Part shown: piece after piece, positions 10,640-20,521 of the stretch
How positions within the stretch are numbered: position 1 is the stretch's first letter
Layout: each line of letters opens with the position of its first letter
Assembly (NCBI GenBank): GCA_026119935.1
Contig: JALRMH010000064.1
Span: forward strand, 112,499 to 176,498
Reading direction: 5' to 3'
From: Endothia cerciana
Lineage: Eukaryota; Ascomycota; Sordariomycetes; Diaporthales; Cryphonectriaceae
DNA: 64,000 nt
Program-made: the position numbers and the translations under genes
The notes under the pieces: model-generated
The model's database searches: none
Seen by the model: the letters and a program-made list of their open reading frames with translations, nothing else
What the model was told of the DNA's origin: nothing

Positions 10640-10646
10640 TATAAAG
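10640..10646 (+). promoter_or_regulatory. TATA box
   Basis: TATAAAG followed by a pyrimidine-rich stretch (CCGTCTTCCTGTCTTCCC), 265 bp before the ATG at 10911. This is a typical fungal core promoter layout. Confidence 0.4.
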
Positions 10647-10910
10647 AAGCCACCGTCTTCCTGTCTTCCCTAGCGCAGTTCAGCATCATCACTATCACCC
10701 TCTACTTCCTTGCGATCTCCGACCCCAGCAGTAAGAACAAGCTCCTGCTACCGTCTTCACTTTTACCAACGAGACCTAACAAAAACCATTCCCCTGCTAG
10801 ACTCCCACGGTTGTCTGGTCTGCAAGGCCGTCTTGTCCGCCACCACCCGTCCCACTCCGAGCTGCAACCCCCCGTCGCACAGAACAGCGCCCAGAGACAA
10901 CACCGCCACC

Positions 10911-11060
10911 ATGTGTCGAGTTGTTCGTATCATCTACTCCTGCGGGAAGGTGGTCGACATGCAATATCGCACTGCAGGCTGTGGAGGAGGCTGCTCAAAC
11001 CACTCTGTCCAGACCCAGCGCCGCAACTACCCTTGTGACGATGCTAGCCATCCCCATTAA
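10911..11060 (+). CDS. small cysteine-containing protein
   Basis: The ATG sits in a strong CACCGCCACCATG context and encodes 49 aa beginning MCRVVRIIYSCGKV. Five cysteines follow (CGGGC, then one near the end). The N-terminal MC....Y.CG pattern resembles short fungal proteins of unknown function that start this way. There is no signal peptide. An upstream in-frame ATG at 10710 would add 67 residues of less protein-like sequence, so I prefer 10911. A 3' extension by splicing is possible. The upstream TATA box and CT-rich leader support a real transcription unit. Confidence 0.4.
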   Translation: MCRVVRIIYSCGKVVDMQYRTAGCGGGCSNHSVQTQRRNYPCDDASHPH

Positions 11061-11639
11061 CGGGTCACCCACCCCAGTGGACATTCTTTTTCGGTCCTGT
11101 GAGCTACTCGAGCGCTGTTACCGCCCCAGGGGACCAAGCTGATGTTCGTCCTCCCTCAGTGCAGCAGCCAGTTTTGCCAACACAGCACTAGAGCCGGGGC
11201 ATGACGAGCAGTCGTCAACATCTTTCGGCCTGCAGCTCTTCACTACAAAAGAGGGCAAGGTGGGCAAGGAAGAACAGAAGGGGGAGGAAGGCAGGTTTGA
11301 TGGTCTCTTCAGCCAGCTAGCAAGCTACGAATACACTGCCTGGGAGCATCTCACACCCTCTTACTTCACTTGTGAACATGATGAACCCTGACACTGCCAT
11401 TGCAGAGATTCGATCGCCTAGTCTCTCAGCAACAGCTTCGCAAGAGAGTTTACGGCCATACCGATCTTTTTTGGACAATCACAAGTACCCCATCTCCCTC
11501 TTGATCTTGTTTTTAAGGTTGTCCGGATCGAGGGGCACCTTCAACATAGCTGTCAAGGGTGAGGAGAGGCTGTTGAGCTGGATCGAAGCCACGATCAATA
11601 GCTTTTTCTTTTTTTTTTTTTTTTTCTTTCCGAAAACCG
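11061..11639. other. no gene; poly-T tract
   Basis: No conserved coding frame is seen. A run rich in T lies at 11602-11629, immediately before an R1 array. Read on the minus strand it is an A-rich tail following R1. Confidence 0.5.
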
Positions 11640-12310
11640 TCGAGTTTGTTTACCTTATCATGGTAGGTTGTGTTATAGTCTGGCGGGTATGGTTTGTCAA
11701 AAGATACTCTTCATACTTTATTTTCAGACGGATAACTCAGAAAGCAACCCTGTCGTGCGACTTTGCCCTGGTCCCGGTTCACTGCCTGCCGTCGACCGTC
11801 CCCCTGCGTGCCCCAGCGCCTGTACCCCGCATCCTAGTCCTGTGGCCCCTGTATGCCCTGCACCCCAGCGCCTGTACCCCCGCACCCTAGTCCTGTGGCC
11901 CCTGTATGCCCTGCACCCCAGCGCCTGTACCCCGCATCCTAGTCCTGTGGCCCCTGTATGCCCTGCACCCCAGCGCCTGTACCCCCGCACCCTAGTCCTG
12001 TGGCCCCTGCATCCCCTGCCCTTCATCGCCTATGTACCCCGCATTCCAGCACCTGTACACCCTGTTGTGGTGGGTTGTCGTCAGGAGATATTCTCGATAC
12101 TTTTGTCTCCAGACAGATGTCCAGAAATCAACTCTGTTGTGCGACTTCTCCCTACTTCTGGCTCACTGCCTGCCGGCGCCTGTGCCCCTGTGTGCCCCGC
12201 CCTCCAGCACCTGTGCACCCTGTTATGGTGGGTTGTGTTATGGTCTGGCAGGTATAGGTTGTCAAAAGATACCCTATACTTTTTTCTCCAGACAGATACT
12301 CGGTCACGGG
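11640..12310 (+). repeat. R1 array with internal 52/53-bp tandem repeat
   Basis: Three R1 cores (11660-11800, 12060-12190 and 12220-12305) each carry a TGGTCTGGC.GGTAT or GGTGGGTTGT motif and a CTTTTTTCTCCAGACAGAT-type segment. Between the first two lie four units of about 52 bp (11817-12027) built on GCGCCTGTACCCC and TAGTCCTGTGGCCCCTG. Long open frames on both strands come from this tandem array and are not genes. Confidence 0.7.
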
Positions 12311-12371
12311 GGATTCATAGCGGGATGCCCGGCTATAGCACTGTAACCCCCCGGGTCTGCAGTGCTGTCGG

Positions 12372-13022
12372 ATGGGCTCTGTGGACGGCTGGCCGATGGC
12401 TGAACCCGAAACATCAAGAGCAACAGGAGATTACTACCCGCCCGCTGAGGGGCCCCAACAGGGCCGCCTCCATCAGGAAAGCGGGATACAGATGCCCAGG
12501 ATGACCTCCACCCTGTCGCCGGCTGCTGCTTGGCTGCCTCTTCCCGTGCCAAGGATGATGGTAAGTGAGCCCCCTCACACCCTGCGGACATCCAGACCAC
12601 CTGATCCAGTGCAGGTCAGTATCGCGAGTGCACTGGTTTGCGTGACCACCAGCGGGCTGCTCAAGCTGTTCTTCCCGCAGGACAACGACCAGCTTCAGGA
12701 GATATATCAGGAGGTGGAGAGCGTGGCCCCATCTGACGACCTCATCCCGACCGCCCTATGGGTGTCTGTTGTGGGATTCACCCCCAGGGGAGGGAGGCGG
12801 GGACGGGCAAGAAGAGATCTGGGAGGAGGATCAATACCTGGGATGCCGGGCCAGCAATACAGGAACAGCCCTGCCAGGGTGGGCCGCCTGGCTATGTTGG
12901 CGGCCACACAGCCGACATCAAGACCTTCTTCCAAGGTATGGTCTGTGATGACGGTAAGAAAAGTTGAGGGTGAGGTCTGTTCTCCTCGCCCTCCACGCCT
13001 TGTACCAGAGATAATCACTTGA
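12372..13022 (+). other. long open frame of uncertain status
   Basis: A 216-codon plus frame opens at an ATG at 12372. It includes VTTSGLLKLFFPQDNDQLQE, which looks protein-like, but also low-complexity Pro/Arg sections. A GTAAGT at 12562 could be a donor with an acceptor at GTGCAG near 12614. The family is not recognised. It could be an exon set or chance. Confidence 0.2.
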
Positions 13023-13049
13023 TATTCTAAAATATATTATGCTATAACC

Positions 13050-13160
13050 TTGCTGGCACGATGATGCCCTGGCACGATGGTGCCTAGAAGGATAATGGCC
13101 TGGCACGATGATGGCCTGGCCTGACGAGGACATGGCACAACAAGGCCTGGCATGATAATG
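13050..13160. repeat. short CCTGGCACGATGATGG-type repeats
   Basis: Five degenerate copies of a TGGCACGATGATGGCC unit occur here. The same TGGCACGA.GA.GGC word occurs at 28440-28580 and 29820-29870. Confidence 0.5.
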
Positions 13161-13296
13161 GCATGCACAAGTGCTGTCCATAAGCCATGGTGCTCACCCG
13201 AGCTGCTCCAGATCGGGTGGTGCAACACCGCGCCTGCCAACAAGAAAGAAGTACACCCTACCTGCCTCCTCCCACAGGCAGCAGCCACCAGAATGT

Positions 13297-13515
13297 GCAG
13301 CCCCCCCCCCCCCTCTTCCTCTTCCTCTTCCTCTTCCTCTTCATCTTCATCTTCATCTTCATATTCCTCTTCCTCTTCTTCCTGTTCATCTTCATATTCC
13401 TCTTCCCCTTCTTCCTCTTCTTCCTCTTCATCTTCATATTCCTCTTCCTCTTCTTCCTCTTCTTCCTCTTCTTCTTCATATTCCTCTTCCTCTTCTTCCT
13501 CTTCCTCCTCCTCCA
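13297..13515. repeat. CTT/CCT-rich minisatellite
   Basis: A nearly pure pyrimidine strand with TTCCTCTTCCTC and TTCATATTCCTC units. All frames are open (poly-Ser, poly-Leu/Pro or poly-Glu), so the overlapping 148-195 codon frames are not genes. Confidence 0.9.
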
Positions 13516-13539
13516 TCACAGACTCCTCAAGCCACCGTC

Positions 13540-14300
13540 CCTGTCCCACCACCACCCCCTCTGCCATGCCCGAGGCAACAGACATCCTCCCTCTTCATCC
13601 CGTCCCCCCACCCGAGGGCACGGCAGGTTCTAGCGCGGGCCGGCAGATGCGTCTCCCTAAGGCCTCCCGTAAACCAGTCTTCAGCCCTGGGGAGAACATA
13701 CAAAAGAGCACACACATTCACACGTTCGGCGGTTAAGACACCACCACCATGCCGATGACAAGCATGGTGACAACAGGTAAGACGACGCGAGGTATACGGC
13801 TACCAGGGCCGGTCGGAAATCGATATGGCATCTGTGCTGATACACCACAGCCTTGACAGTTATGACACCGGCACCTCCCTCGAAGCAGCAACAGATGATG
13901 CCCCTGCAGGGTCTGGACAGTAGCACACCCTGACGACCATCACCAGGTCGTGCAGGCCACACGACAAGGGCATGCATGCATGCATGCGTGCATGGGTGCT
14001 ATCTGCCCTCCAGCCCACAAGCCACGGCGGCCACGGCGTCCTGCAGCCCCTAGGCCTCCCCCTCCCCCATCACGGCCTCCCCAGGCGGCCGACAGGGTGC
14101 CTGACATCGTGCCGGAGCATGATTGCCCGCATTGTGTGGCCGTGAACCCAACAGCCATACTGGCCGGCATCCCGCCACGGGGAGCCCGCAGTGGCAGGAT
14201 ATAGGAGTTGGGGTTGTCATGCTTCAGTTCAGCTCCTGCAAAGGTAAGAGGACCAAGCCTCGCCTCTTGAGGAATACAGCCGGCTTCCAGGTTTCTAATT
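13540..14300. other. no gene; short GCAT repeat
   Basis: No conserved coding frame. A GCATGCATGCATGC run lies at 13972-13988. Confidence 0.5.
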
Positions 14301-14419
14301 CTCATGTCTAGAATGACATCTCCTTCCAACGCTGGTGCCCTGTCAGATGCAGCATGGACAGCACGCACATCGACGGCACGCACATCGACGGCACGCACAT
14401 CGACGGCACGTACTCAACA

Positions 14420-14955
14420 CTCGTGTCCCCATCCTACATGCGTCAAGACATTTGACAGCAAAAGCGAAGCTCTACAACCACTCCGTGATCCACAGATTCC
14501 CCTGCACATATGACAATTGCACATCCTCTTTCCATACAGAAAAATTCCGAAGCGAGCATATTGAAAGCCTCCACAAGGGCAACATGCTGAAGTGCACCTA
14601 CGAAGGCTGCACCAGAGAGTATTCACTGTCATCAGTCCTGAAGGACCACATCCAACAAGGTCCACAACAAGAAGAGATACGCCTGTTCAAAGAAGGACTG
14701 CGGACAGAAATTCGTTGTGAAAAAGCAGTTGGCTGGACATGTCAAGGCAGTCTACCTGAACCAGCCCCTTGCATGCACGTTCGAAGGCTGCGAGACATCT
14801 TTCAATACTTCCACATCTCCCAAGGCACACAACAGTGCAAAGCATCTGGACCAGGGCTTCAAGTGCACATACACAGGCTGCACGTCGCAGTCTGTCGGTA
14901 CTGGGGGTCTGACCCAACATGTCAATACGGTTCACCTGGGACTACAGCATGCGCG
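14420..14955 (+). pseudogene. C2H2 zinc-finger gene, broken by two single-base insertions
   Basis: Six C2H2 fingers are visible across three plus frames, most of the C-x4-C type seen in TFIIIA-like fungal proteins: CPHPTC, CTYDNC, CTYEGC, CSKKDC, CTFEGC and CTYTGC, each followed by a ..H...H pair (the last finger and one H pair are degraded). The frame changes at 14469 (one extra G) and at 14653 (one extra C). Removing either base would place the next finger in register, so these are recent breaks or base-call errors. Three 15-bp repeats (GCACGCACATCGACG) precede the first finger at 14357-14411. A proline-rich run follows the last. Confidence 0.75.
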
Positions 14956-15159
14956 TACCGAGGGCTGCGGTCACAAGGCCCCTCCCCCTCCGCCCCCGCC
15001 GCCCCTCCATGGTGGGAGCTCGTCTGGGCCATGTCCGAGCAGGCCGCTGTCTTCCTGCAAGACATAGGCTGCTGGACATTCCCAACCTGGCTCTTGAGAG
15101 ATGACGCCCACGATCCGGGCACAGCCCTCGATCCTCTCCTCCCATGGGCAGCAACCACC

Positions 15160-15660
15160 AGCGCACACACTCCCTCCTCCTCCTCCTCCCCCCCTCCCCG
15201 GCGTCACGCCTCCTCAGGCCAAGGCCCGAGGGCCCTCCACACGGCTTGCTACCCCCCAGGCTGATGATCGTGCCGGAGCATGATTGCCCGCATTATGTGG
15301 CTGTAGACCCAACAGCCATACCGGCCGGCATCCCGCCTCACCGTATGCAGCCCGTCAACACCATCCTCATGGCACCAGCCGACAAGATGCCCGACACGAG
15401 GGTCAGGAGCCGTGGGGAACCAGGATCCAGCACCTCAAGGGGCCGGGCAGGCCGCTGTCTTCCGCGGGCGGGTCAAAACCGCCGGCCGTGCCGTCTATGA
15501 GAGGAGGAGATGGCAGGCCGCCACCGCCCAGTGGGTACGGGCCAGGCACGGACAGGCGGCCGTCCCCCCCCCCCCCTACCGGTGTCCGCCAGCCCGTGCC
15601 TTAGTATCCACCAGCACACCGGGGTAGGCCTAGAAGTCCTGCCCAGACCTCTTCAGGGCG
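15160..15660. other. no gene; CCT and C-run low complexity
   Basis: Short repeats and poly-C (15566-15576). A segment near 15478 repeats 5140-5175. The words GCCGGAGCATGATTGCCCGC and AACCCAACAGCCAT.CCGGCCGGCATC occur at 14110-14170 and again at 15275-15335, a direct duplication. Confidence 0.5.
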
Positions 15661-15729
15661 CTAGTTAGAGCCATGCACAGCCCACCGCGCCCAGAACCAG
15701 CCCATGCCCCTCCCTGCCAGACAACAAGG

Positions 15730-15850
15730 GCCTAGCCCGGGGAGGGGCTCGAGGGGACGGCGTGCTGGAGAGAAAGGCTTAAGGGGGCGGCCTGCCCAAG
15801 AGAAAAGTCTAAGGGGACAGCCTGCTCGAGGGAGAGGCCTGCCTGGGGTG
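15730..15850 (+). repeat. M17 minisatellite array
   Basis: Units of about 17 bp around GGGGACGGCGTGCT and GAGAGAAAGGCTTAAGGGG. This is the same family as 16060-16290 and 48430-48700. Confidence 0.6.
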
Positions 15851-15871
15851 GCCACCACCGAGCGAGGAGGC

Positions 15872-15990
15872 TTCCGGTCTGGATGATCTTCTCGTGGTCG
15901 CGAGTGGTCAAACAATCTCTCACATGCCGGCACGAATGCCGGCACAGCCCTGAGGTGAGCGTAGAGCACAGAACCACCACCACCACGCCG
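15872..15990 (+). repeat. duplicated 3' end of the gene at 17081-17551
   Basis: Matches 17470-17590 including the stop region. Both copies encode a GL.DLLVVA...QT..HMPA.MPAQ ending, and both are followed by GAGCACAGAACCACCACC. Only the last 25 codons are present here, so this is a fragment. Confidence 0.65.
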
Positions 15991-16059
15991 GACGCGAACG
16001 TCTTCGGGGGACGTGTTCATGTATGGGCAGCCAGAGGCCTTCCCAAAAGGAAGGCGCTA

Positions 16060-16290
16060 GGATGGCTTGCCTGAGGGAAAGGTCTGCCCGAGGGAAAGCT
16101 TCATGGAACGGCCTGCTTGAGGGAGATGCCTGCCTGAGGGAAAAGCTTGCTCGAGAGAAAAGCTTGAGGGGACGGCGTGCTCGAGGGAGAGGCCTGCCTG
16201 GGGGGGAAAGGCTTAACGCAAAGGCCTGCTGGCACAACGAGGGCCTGGCTCGGAGGGCCTGGCTCGGAGGGCCTGGCTCGGAGGGCCTGT
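16060..16290 (+). repeat. M17 minisatellite array
   Basis: Tandem degenerate units such as GCTTGCTCGAGAGAAAA and GCCTGCCTGAGGGAAAA, ending in GGCTTGCTGGCACAACGAG-type units. The 17-bp period keeps all frames open. Confidence 0.7.
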
Positions 16291-16299
16291 CCGCCACCG

Positions 16300-16530
16300 C
16301 CGTCGAGCCCAGCATGCGCTACTCGCGGACGGTTCCAACCTCGCTCCGACGTACGATGGCCAAGGCTTTCGGCCTTATCTCCTGCTGCCACAGCTATGGG
16401 ACCGCCTGTAGGCTGATCCCGGCGTACCTGGCCGGTGATGAGAGTGTTCTCCCCAACCTGCAGTTCGACGTCGCATACGGGGGGGTTTATGGCGTTATGC
16501 CGGAGGTGGAGGGGCGGATTGCGATGTAGG
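16300..16530 (+). repeat. R3 dispersed coding-like repeat
   Basis: Contains GCTATGGGACCGCCTG, GGCGTACCTGGCCGGTGATG and CAACCTGCAGTTCGACGTCG. These are shared with copies at 17990-18220, 19050-19130, 19800-19935 and 48720-48960. In one frame the copies read ADGSNLAPTYDGQGF, LLLPQLWDRL and AYLAGDES, so this is probably a multiplied gene fragment. Confidence 0.65.
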
Positions 16531-16974
16531 TAGTGAGAGGTCTACGTCTTGCTCCTGCCACCTGCAGTGCGGCAACAACCCAGCCGTCTGGCGCTGCGGT
16601 TTTCCTAACCGCCTCGGCTACAAGCTGTGGGACCACCTGCAAGAGAGCCCTGCACTTGTCTGCTTGCAGATTGCCTGCTGCATCCCAATATGGCGAACCC
16701 ACTCCAGCAGAACACAACGGACTTGACGGCTATCGGCGATGATGATAGTCTCGACAATGGACAACGCCCTGGTCTTCTTGCACCCCCAGGGCTAGCCTTT
16801 CAACCTCTCAACACAAGAAGCGCTTGACTATCTCGAGCAAGCACTCGCCGAAGATCGATGTGGGCTTATCACGAACGATCAGACTTTCGAGTGTTCATCC
16901 GTGGTGGCCGACAAACCGCGTTGGACGAAGGTCTACGTCTTCGCAGTCCACAGTTTCGCTGCGCCAAGCATGCC

Positions 16975-17055
16975 CGGGAGAAAAGCTTGAGGGGACGGCG
17001 TGCTCGAGGGAGAGGCCTGCCTGGGGGAACAGCTTGCTCGGGGGAAAAGCTTGTT
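16975..17055 (+). repeat. M17 minisatellite, short array
   Basis: Five units around GAAAAGCTTGAGGGGACGG and GGCCTGCCTGGGGG. Confidence 0.6.
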
Positions 17056-17080
17056 CCTCACCTGCCGGACGAGGGACATC

Positions 17081-17551
17081 ATGACGAGCCTGCCAGGGCC
17101 ACAGCCCTGCTGCAGCCTGGGCGAGATGGCCAGAGGGCGTAGACAGCCCGTGCTGCCGCCGTCCGGATGGCCTGTCGCCCTTGTTGCCCTTGGACGTCTT
17201 CCGGCAGGGAACTCCATGCTCAAGGGTCCCGTTACCGAGGTCGCCCCCCTCATCCGTGACGGGCGCTCCCTCGAGCAGCTCGACATCACAGACCAACAGG
17301 CGGCCACCGACGATGAGATCTATGCCACTGTCGAGATGGTTCACCTTATAGCTAATATCGACTGGGCTATGAAGCACAGCCGTCTCCTCCGCGAGCACCA
17401 CGACAACGTCGACCGTACCGAGGCGGCCAGCGTCTTCTTCAACGTGGTGCTTATTGCGGCCGAGGGGGCTTTCGGTCTGGAGGATCTTCTCGTAGTCGCG
17501 GGTAGTCAAACAACCCCCCACATGCCGGCACAAATGCCGGCACAGTCCTGA
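17081..17551 (+). CDS. uncharacterised helical protein
   Basis: An open frame of 156 codons from ATG 17081, continuous with an M17 array upstream (the frame stays open to 17000 only because of that repeat). The C-terminal 100 residues are helix-rich and protein-like, for example DEIYATVEMVHLIANIDWAM and AASVFFNVVLIAAEGAFGLE. The last 25 codons are duplicated at 15872-15946. No family recognised, no signal peptide. It may be one exon of a larger, repeat-embedded gene. Confidence 0.4.
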   Translation: MTSLPGPQPCCSLGEMARGRRQPVLPPSGWPVALVALGRLPAGNSMLKGPVTEVAPLIRDGRSLEQLDITDQQAATDDEIYATVEMVHLIANIDWAMKHSRLLREHHDNVDRTEAASVFFNVVLIAAEGAFGLEDLLVVAGSQTTPHMPAQMPAQS

Positions 17552-17879
17552 GGTGGGCGTGGAGCACAGAACCACCACCGCCGCCGCCGCCACCGCCACC
17601 ATGTCACACGGAGATCCGACCTCGGACGGGGATACCCAAGAATACGTCGAGCCAGCGCTCGTCGTCCTATCAGTTGAGGGCCAAGACAGAATGCAGAAAC
17701 CCAACATGTATATAGGACGTGGCTGTGCCTGGATGCCTCAGGCATCCAGGAAGGGACCTTCGTGTATAAATAGGCGACGTCTGAGACCATCGGCGTCCTA
17801 CAGGGAAGATCCCTCAAGCACTCCTTAGCCTCCCTTAGAGATTATCGTTGAATGAGACCAGACCCCTCCAAGCCCTCAC

Positions 17880-18220
17880 ATGAGCCCTTGTAACACACCA
17901 CGCCGGACGCGCAAGTCCACATCTTCGCGGTCCACAGTTTCGCTCCGCCAATATAACTGGAAAAACACAGCAATCTGCTGGCGCTGGGCACTCACGATAC
18001 CACCGCGTCTTAAGCCCCCAACAGCCTCAGCTACAAGCTGTGGGACCGCCTGCGGGCTGGCTCCTGGTGCAGGATGGAGGCAGCATCCTGGCTGATCCCG
18101 GCGTACCTGGCCGTCTGATGAGAGTGTTCCTCCCAACCTGCAGTTCGACGTCGCACACAGGGAGGTTTGTGGCGTGATGTCGCCGGAGGTGGAGGGGCGG
18201 ATCGCGATGTAGGTGGTGTT
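17880..18220 (+). repeat. R3 dispersed repeat plus upstream shared segment
   Basis: The start (ACTTTCG..CACAGTTTCGCT.CGCCAA type) matches 16915-16965. The rest carries the R3 core CAAGCTGTGGGACCGCCTGC through CCGGAGGTGGAGGGGCGGAT. The copy has stops relative to 48720-48960. Confidence 0.6.
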
Positions 18221-18395
18221 GTGGTGGTGGTGGTGGTGGTGGTGGTAGTGGTGGAAGAAGAGCTTGAGGGGGCGGCATGCTCGGGAGAAAAGCTTGAGGG
18301 GATGGCATGCTCGGGCGAGATGCCTGCTCGAGGGAAAAGCTTGCCTGAGGCAAAGGCTTGCTGGCACAACGAGGGCCCGGCTCGACAAGGGCCTG
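18205..18395 (+). repeat. GTG microsatellite and M17 array
   Basis: A GGTGGTGGTGG run at about 18208-18252 is followed by 17-bp-type units and the GGCTTGCTGGCACAACGAGG unit. Confidence 0.65.
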
Positions 18396-18439
18396 TAAGA
18401 ACCTCAACTATCTGCAGCCTAATAGTCTCATCGGTGTCC

Positions 18440-18869
18440 TCATCGACGATGACCTTGTTCGGAGGCAGGTTGAGGATCTTTCTGGGGGTCGACGACCAGG
18501 TTCCCAATACTGGGGCCTGACACGGCTGGAGGGCGCTCGGCGAGCGGGAATAGGGTCACCGAGGCATCGTTGTCGTTGCTGCTGAAGCTGCGACCACCCG
18601 CAGCCTCCTCGGGAGGGACAAATTGCGGCTCGGCCCTCGTCTAATGTGGCTGCGCATGCTGTTCGGGCTCCGGAGCGGTCCCGGGACAGAACCTTGAAGC
18701 TCTTGGCCCGCTCGCGTTCGAGCTCGCTGCGGCCCCAGGAGCGAGTAATTGGACGCCTCGGGCGTCTCGGGGGCATGTTGGGGCCCTTACCAGGCTCCAA
18801 GCCAGCATTGGGGCGGTGAACCTTGCGGCGGGCGCTCGAACGAGAGGCCTTGGGCTTGGTGCGGCCCAT
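18440..18869 (-). pseudogene. basic N-terminal coding fragment, unidentified
   Basis: An ATG at 18869 opens MGRTKPKASRSSARRKVHRP, rich in Arg/Lys, and continues to about 18690. A second minus frame then looks better: VPPEEAAGGRSFSSNDNDAS, then ASVTLFPLAERPPA. One frame change is needed, so the sequence appears decayed. A nuclear or nucleic-acid-binding role would fit the basic start, but this is only composition. Family not recognised. Confidence 0.3.
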
Positions 18870-18949
18870 GATGATGATGAAGACTGTGAGAGCTCCGTAT
18901 CACCCTTGATCAGTTTGTTTACCCAGGAGGTAGTCCAGAGGGGATTTCA

Positions 18950-20040
18950 TCCAGAATGCTGGATAGTTCAGCGGCAGACGCGACTGGGTCGAAGAAGGGA
19001 CTGCCTTTCGCAAGACCACGAGAAGGAGATGCGAATGGTCTTAGGCAATCTAGGTATCGACCGACCTGCAGTTCGACATCGCACAGGGAGGTGGAGGAGC
19101 CGACCGCGACGTAGGTGGTGTCGCGGCGCGAGGGTGGCACGCGACGAGAAGAGCCGCTGTCACGCGTCGAAGCCCGGGAGCTCTGGGAAGAGGGTATTCG
19201 GGCCCATCCTGACAACCATCAACGCCCTCGGTTGCGAGATGAAGCCGTCCAGGCAGGCAGGCTTTTTGCGATGCGCAACAGCAAGCCGCAATGCCTCTTC
19301 CGTGACGCCGCAGGAATTCGGCCTCGGGTGGCCTTCTTGCCCGACCGAGAGGAACAGGATGCGTGGGCTGCCGCGGCGGAGATGTCTCGTGGTGGAGGAG
19401 AACCGTGATGGAGAATTGATGGCAGTGGTGGTGAGTAGACCATGCGCCGTGTCGGAGGTCGCGATGATGTGGTGCCTGTCTCGAAACAGCTGGTGTCAGC
19501 ACTCGGCCGGGGGATGCGTGGCAGGGCGACAACCAGCCTCGCCGTCCTGCTGCCACAGCTGACATGATGGACCTCGAAACAGCTGGTGTCAGCACTCGTG
19601 ACGCCGGGGTGCGCGTGGCAGAAGCGACAACCAGCCTTGCCGTCTTGCTGCCCAGCTTTCTGGCTGATGGCGGCGTACCTGGCTGGCGAGCTGAAGATCG
19701 TCGAGTAGCTCGTTGATGTGGTTCTTCTCACGTTCCTCAAGGGCAACATAGTATTGCCGAAGGCTGTACAGCGTCAGCTTGGTGTCCTCGTCGACGTAGT
19801 GCCGCGTGGGGTTCTGCATGAACCTGCAGGATGGAGGAAGCATTCCGGCCGATCCCGGCGTACCTAGCTGGTGGTGAGGGTGTTATCCTCCCCAACCTGC
19901 AGCTCGAGCGGACCGCGACGTGGGTGATGGTGGTGGTGGTGTTGTGGCAGTGCGGTAATGCGAGGGATGGCGCGCGACGAGAGAGCCGCTGTCACGCTCG
20001 GGAGAGCCGCTCTCACGCTCGACCGCGACGTAGGGGGCGG
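18950..20040 (+). repeat. mosaic of R3 and R6 fragments
   Basis: R3 pieces at 19050-19130, 19655-19690 and 19800-19935. An R6 piece at 19132-19350 carries CATCAACGCC.TCGGTTGCGAGATG and GCAACAGCAAGCCGCAAT, shared with 31228-31565. No intact gene is present. Confidence 0.6.
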
Positions 20041-20521
20041 TGGCGCGTGGACCACGGCCCACTCTCGTCCCGCCCTGCACGGCCCGGGGCGCAGGAGTAC
20101 GACTACACAGGAGGGCACAGAGGAAGGCACATAGCAGCACACGCAGGCCGAAAGAGGCGGTCAGTCACTTATGCGCTGCGCGGTGGACAGTGCTGATGGT
20201 CATGTGTTTATTAGGGACGTCAAGCACTACAGACGGTGCAGCTGGGTACGGGACCGGATACCTCCACGAGAGACGACACCACGAGATACACCACGAGACG
20301 ACACCGCGGCCGGCTAGCCCTCCGGCGTTACAGAAGCCCACCACCACCAGCGCCTGTATCTAGTCGCCGTCCAGCACCGGGGGGTCCTGCGGGCCGGGGG
20401 GCGCCTCGAGGGGCGACGGCGGCCGTGGGGGCTCGAGGAGCGCCATCAGCGGGTCGTCGGCTTCGTCGACGGGCGGCAGCAGCTGTTGGTCGGGGAGGTC
20501 GAGGCCGTCGAGGGGCTGCGG
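20041..20521. other. no independent gene
   Basis: Open minus frames here are extensions past the stop of the Clr5 gene in other frames. The sequence is low-complexity GGC/GAG-rich. Confidence 0.5.

Noticed and set aside
13037..13758. Poly-Ser, poly-Leu and poly-Glu frames
   Set aside because: They are products of a pyrimidine-rich microsatellite, open in all frames.
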